This document shows positions 60,720-64,000 of a stretch of 64,000 nucleotides of DNA, piece after piece. Made by a program: the position numbers and the translations under genes. The stretch is from Moritella dasanensis ArB 0140. Its GTDB lineage: Bacteria; Pseudomonadota; Gammaproteobacteria; Enterobacterales; Moritellaceae. The notes beneath the pieces are model-generated. The model was not told the origin of the DNA. It was given only the letters and a program-made list of their open reading frames with translations, and made no database searches. The stretch spans positions 1 through 64,000 of the forward strand of contig NZ_AKXQ01000005.1 of assembly GCF_000276805.1 (NCBI RefSeq), written 5' to 3'. The first letter of the stretch is position 1. Every line of letters begins with the position of its first letter.

Positions 60720-60727
60720 TATCCTTA

Positions 60728-62854
60728 TTAAACGGCGACGGCAACAGACTTCGTTACAACCGATTTATAACGGCGATTAGTGTAAACAAACATGCCAACG
60801 AAACTCACTAGCGCTACCACTCTTAATACTAAGGGTAAATCTGGCCATGTCATTGCTAAACCAAGCAATAACGAAAATCCACGCTGGAAGATATTCAGTT
60901 CACTTTCTAAGTAACCTTCAATACCCGCAATAAATGCGTAAGTACCTATGATAGCGAAAAAGCCCACCGTGATCACAGTCATCATATCCCAACTCACCAG
61001 CGAGGTATAAGCCATCAAGATCGGCACTAAGTACAAGCCTTTCGCTATTTTCCATGCAGTTAAACCGGTGCGCATTGGTGGTGTACCCGCGATAGTGGCG
61101 GCAGCAAATGCCGTTAAACAAACTGGCGGAGTAACATTACTGTCTTGTGATAACCAAAAAATAATTAAATGCGCAGAAAGTAGTGCGAGCATCACCTTAT
61201 CAGCTCCTAACCCCTGCTCTAACAAAGTCCCCATGAAATCACTCGGTACCAAGCTTAATAAGCTTTCAGCTTGTATTTGCGTCATTGGTTGAGCTAATGC
61301 GCTCATTTGCTCAGGTGCGGCCAACATGAATATACCGTGTGCTTGCGCTGGTAATAGACCATCCATGAGCATTTGCACCAACTGAGCTTCGGCGAGTAAC
61401 GTATATAACGCCGGCGCAGAAAGTGTGCCTAAGACAATATAAGCCGCCGTCACAGGCAAGCCCATGCCAAGGATTAATGAGGCCAGAGCAATCAAGACTA
61501 ACATCAACATCAAGCTGCCATCAGCCCATTCATTGATCATTAACGAAAAGGTATTACCCACACCAGTAGTACTGATAACATTAACCACAAGACCAATACC
61601 GACCAGTAATACCGCTGTCGTTGCCATATTTTTAGCACCTTGCTCTAGTGCTTCAAATACCGCTTTAATCCCCATTTTATTCGGTGATAACCAAGATGCC
61701 ACGACAACCGAGATAATCGATAAACCGGCGGAATAAGTCGGCGTAAATCCAGACACTAATAAAAATACCAATACGCCTAATGGAATAAGATTATACCAAC
61801 CCGCTAAAAATACAGATGAAAACGAATCGTCAGACGCGTTAACTTGTTGGATGTTGCTGCGCTTGGCTTCGATGCGCACAAAAAATGCAACAGAGAGAAA
61901 ATAGATTAATGCCGGTACAACCGATACCGCGATAATGCTCACATAAGGTACTTGCGTATAAGAGGCCATAATAAACGCACCCGCGCCCATTACTGGTGGC
62001 ATGATTTGCCCACCCGTTGACGCTGCAGCTTCAACGCCGGCAGCAAAGCGCGCAGGGAAACCCGCTTTACGCATCAATGGAATGGTAATCACACCTGTTG
62101 ATACAGTATTTGCCACACTCGAACCTGATACAGAACCCATCAGTCCAGAGGCCAGTACAGCAATAAAACCAGGACCGCCAATGACTTTGTTTGCCGCCGC
62201 GCGAGACAGGTTAATAATGTAATCACCCACTCCAGAGCGCACCAGAAAAGCACCAAACAAGATGAACATGAACACAAAACTCCAGCTGATACGTGAGATT
62301 GCCCCAAACATACCTTCTGAACTATAAAAACTACGATACAACAAGGTTTCTAAACTCAACCCAGGGAAATGGAACATACCGGGTACTAACTGTCCCCACC
62401 AGACTACATAGGTTAATGAGACCATAATTAATACCGGAATAAACCAGCCAATCGTACGACGGATCAATTCTAATACGATGATAATCGCCATGATTGAAAA
62501 TACCCAATCACTGGTAACAAAGCGCACGCCTCGTTCATACAGGGCATCTTCAGCAAAGGGGATGTAGGCTAAACAAGCAAGTGCTGCGAGGGCAATAATG
62601 ATATCAACGCCAAGTGCCAACTTACTGCTTTTGAGACTTCGATGCGCTGGATACCAGAGTGCACAAATAACCGAGAAGCCAGCAAAGTGAGTCGCAGATG
62701 CCCATAACTCAGGGATAGTAGCAAAGGTGTTAAACCAAATATGCAATAACGACAGCACCACACCACACGCGGATATAAACGCAGTTACCCAGGGAAAATC
62801 AGTACGGGTGGCTGACTCAAATTGTTCTAACTTTTCTTCGACTTGCTTGTCCAT
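60728..62854 (-). CDS. TAXI-type TRAP transporter fused permease
   Basis: 708 residues with about 16-18 membrane segments: a fused small (DctQ-like) and large (DctM-like) permease subunit, the form that pairs with TAXI binding proteins. DctM hallmarks include GSVSGSSVANTVSTGVITIPLM and GLPVTAAYIVLG. Start ATG 62854 (MDKQVEEKLEQF) has AAGGAA seven bases upstream, better than the upstream frame start. It lies between the binding-protein gene and lhgO. Confidence 0.93.
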   Translation of the reverse strand: MDKQVEEKLEQFESATRTDFPWVTAFISACGVVLSLLHIWFNTFATIPELWASATHFAGFSVICALWYPAHRSLKSSKLALGVDIIIALAALACLAYIPFAEDALYERGVRFVTSDWVFSIMAIIIVLELIRRTIGWFIPVLIMVSLTYVVWWGQLVPGMFHFPGLSLETLLYRSFYSSEGMFGAISRISWSFVFMFILFGAFLVRSGVGDYIINLSRAAANKVIGGPGFIAVLASGLMGSVSGSSVANTVSTGVITIPLMRKAGFPARFAAGVEAAASTGGQIMPPVMGAGAFIMASYTQVPYVSIIAVSVVPALIYFLSVAFFVRIEAKRSNIQQVNASDDSFSSVFLAGWYNLIPLGVLVFLLVSGFTPTYSAGLSIISVVVASWLSPNKMGIKAVFEALEQGAKNMATTAVLLVGIGLVVNVISTTGVGNTFSLMINEWADGSLMLMLVLIALASLILGMGLPVTAAYIVLGTLSAPALYTLLAEAQLVQMLMDGLLPAQAHGIFMLAAPEQMSALAQPMTQIQAESLLSLVPSDFMGTLLEQGLGADKVMLALLSAHLIIFWLSQDSNVTPPVCLTAFAAATIAGTPPMRTGLTAWKIAKGLYLVPILMAYTSLVSWDMMTVITVGFFAIIGTYAFIAGIEGYLESELNIFQRGFSLLLGLAMTWPDLPLVLRVVALVSFVGMFVYTNRRYKSVVTKSVAVAV

Positions 62855-62921
62855 AACAAATTCCTTTTTGACTGCTACCATCGCGGCAGCAGCCCTTCTT
62901 ATTAATACTTAACGTCGTCTG

Positions 62922-63944
62922 TTACAGTGCAGTTGGTAATAACTCGGCAGGGATTGTTAAACCAATTTCTTGGTAATAACGTACAGCACCTGGGTGTAAT
63001 GGTACTGGCAAGCCTTTAATTGACTTCTCTACCGCCATCGCTTTCGTGGCTTTGTGGATACTGTTTAAGAAGGGTAGGTTTTCATAAATATTTTTGGTTA
63101 ACAGGTAAACATCTTCTTCAGATACATCATCACGCACGGCTAAGAAGTTAGGTTGTGCAATCGTGGTAACGGCTTTACTCTGACTTGGATAAGTATTCGC
63201 TGGAATAGTAAATTTAGTCCACAGTGGATACTCGCTGTTGGCTTCTTTAATTTGCTCATCCGTAAACTGCAACAAAGAGATGTCATCACCCATCGCAGCA
63301 AAAGCACGGGTGATCGCCCCCACTGGCATACCTGCTGGAATATTCATGCCATCAATCGCGCCATTTTGCATCGCGTCAGTACTTGAGCTGTAACCCAAAT
63401 AAGCGAGGTTAAAGCTATTTGGATCGACGTTTACGCCACGCATGATCTGACGGCCAGAATGTTCAGTACCCGAGTTTTTCTTACCGATTGAGAACTTCTT
63501 ACCTTTTAAATTATTTAAATCACTCACGGTGCCCGTTTCAACTAATGAGCTTCGCACTACAAAATGCTCTACGTTTTGCCACAACATACTCACCGAGCGT
63601 AAGTCTTTTTGTGGGCCAGTTTGTTTGAATTGTCCTTCACCTTGCCAAGCCCATGCGCCATATAGGCCTTGGAGAATGGCAAATTGCGCTTCATTGTCAC
63701 TCAGCAGTTTGATATTTTCACCCGAGCCAGCAGAGCTAATCGCCGCTAATGAAAAGTTATATTTAGGCTCAAGTTTGATTTTGCTTAATGTAGCCAATGC
63801 CACACCGACTGGATAATAAGTGCCACCCGTCGATGCTGTAGCAAGAATATAACTGCGCTTCTGTTCAGCAACTGCAGAGGTTGTTGCTAAGCCAAGTATG
63901 ACACTCGACACTAATAATGATTTTTTTAACATTCCTTTAAACAT
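62922..63944 (-). CDS. TAXI-family TRAP solute-binding protein
   Basis: 340-residue periplasmic protein. Signal peptide (KKSLLVSSVILGLATTSAVA) is followed by the TAXI motif region ILATASTGGTYYPVG (about 33-47), where the family binds its ligand, and DNEAQFAILQG, GKKFSIGKKNSGTEHSG further on. First gene of the TRAP-lhgO operon. Known TAXI proteins bind glutamate or related acids. With lhgO downstream, 2-hydroxyglutarate or a similar dicarboxylate is the likely ligand (inference). Confidence 0.93.
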   Translation of the reverse strand: MFKGMLKKSLLVSSVILGLATTSAVAEQKRSYILATASTGGTYYPVGVALATLSKIKLEPKYNFSLAAISSAGSGENIKLLSDNEAQFAILQGLYGAWAWQGEGQFKQTGPQKDLRSVSMLWQNVEHFVVRSSLVETGTVSDLNNLKGKKFSIGKKNSGTEHSGRQIMRGVNVDPNSFNLAYLGYSSSTDAMQNGAIDGMNIPAGMPVGAITRAFAAMGDDISLLQFTDEQIKEANSEYPLWTKFTIPANTYPSQSKAVTTIAQPNFLAVRDDVSEEDVYLLTKNIYENLPFLNSIHKATKAMAVEKSIKGLPVPLHPGAVRYYQEIGLTIPAELLPTAL

Positions 63945-64000
63945 GATCTTTCCTTGTTACTTCATTGTTAAAACAAATAGTATTATTAAAATAAATAGTG

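Overview
The window looks like chromosome of a marine, psychrophile-type gammaproteobacterium, most likely Moritella or a close relative. This is inferred from AT-rich codon use, recognisable protein sequences, a smc-zipA-ligA cluster, ArgP/ArgO, and FNR-type anaerobic control of a TorCA TMAO respiratory pair. I ran no database search, so the genus is an inference.

Layout. (1) 1-4.4 kb: yfbV(-), then ackA-pta(+), the acetate overflow pathway. (2) 4.4-9.9 kb: a patatin/lysophospholipase fusion (-), a non-coding stretch with five exact DnaA boxes, a 36-codon gene, an RlmI-like methyltransferase and a TqsA-type transporter. (3) 10.2-18.35 kb: an 8.1-kb island integrated into the 3' end of tRNA-Ala(GGC). 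It is bounded by a 75-bp direct repeat and has its tyrosine integrase beside the tRNA. Cargo: a trimeric-autotransporter-like protein, a serine resolvase with GGTTTC repeats upstream, a three-gene operon (51-aa HTH protein, 58-aa RHH-like protein, compact family-A-like polymerase) next to 19-bp-spaced iteron-like repeats, and an overlapping pair of unknown genes. I read it as an integrated plasmid-like replicon. The polymerase gene is split by a 7-bp tandem duplication. A remnant of a second, related integrase lies outside the left end. (4) 18.3-27 kb: tRNA-Ala, gltX, ligA, zipA, smc, all on the minus strand. (5) 27-34.5 kb: cysZ, a TetR regulator, a KAS III enzyme, cysK, and the ptsH-ptsI-crr phosphotransferase operon. 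(6) 34.9-43 kb: torC-torA behind a perfect FNR box, a diguanylate cyclase, a glutaredoxin remnant, a lipoprotein and a nitrate/nitrite-domain chemoreceptor. (7) 43-54.7 kb: a dihydrolipoamide dehydrogenase paralogue, the argP/argO pair, rsuA, a SufR-like regulator divergent from a VOC protein, a GGDEF-EAL protein and a class 3 lipase. (8) 54.7-64 kb: gltS, a HAD phosphatase, an orphan DctB-like kinase, and a minus-strand operon of TAXI binding protein, fused TRAP permease and L-2-hydroxyglutarate oxidase.

Most of the window is ordinary core genome. The strongest leads are the island's polymerase operon, the DnaA-box cluster at 6.8-7.06 kb, the two-domain phospholipase, and the TRAP/L2HG-oxidase operon with its neighbouring kinase.
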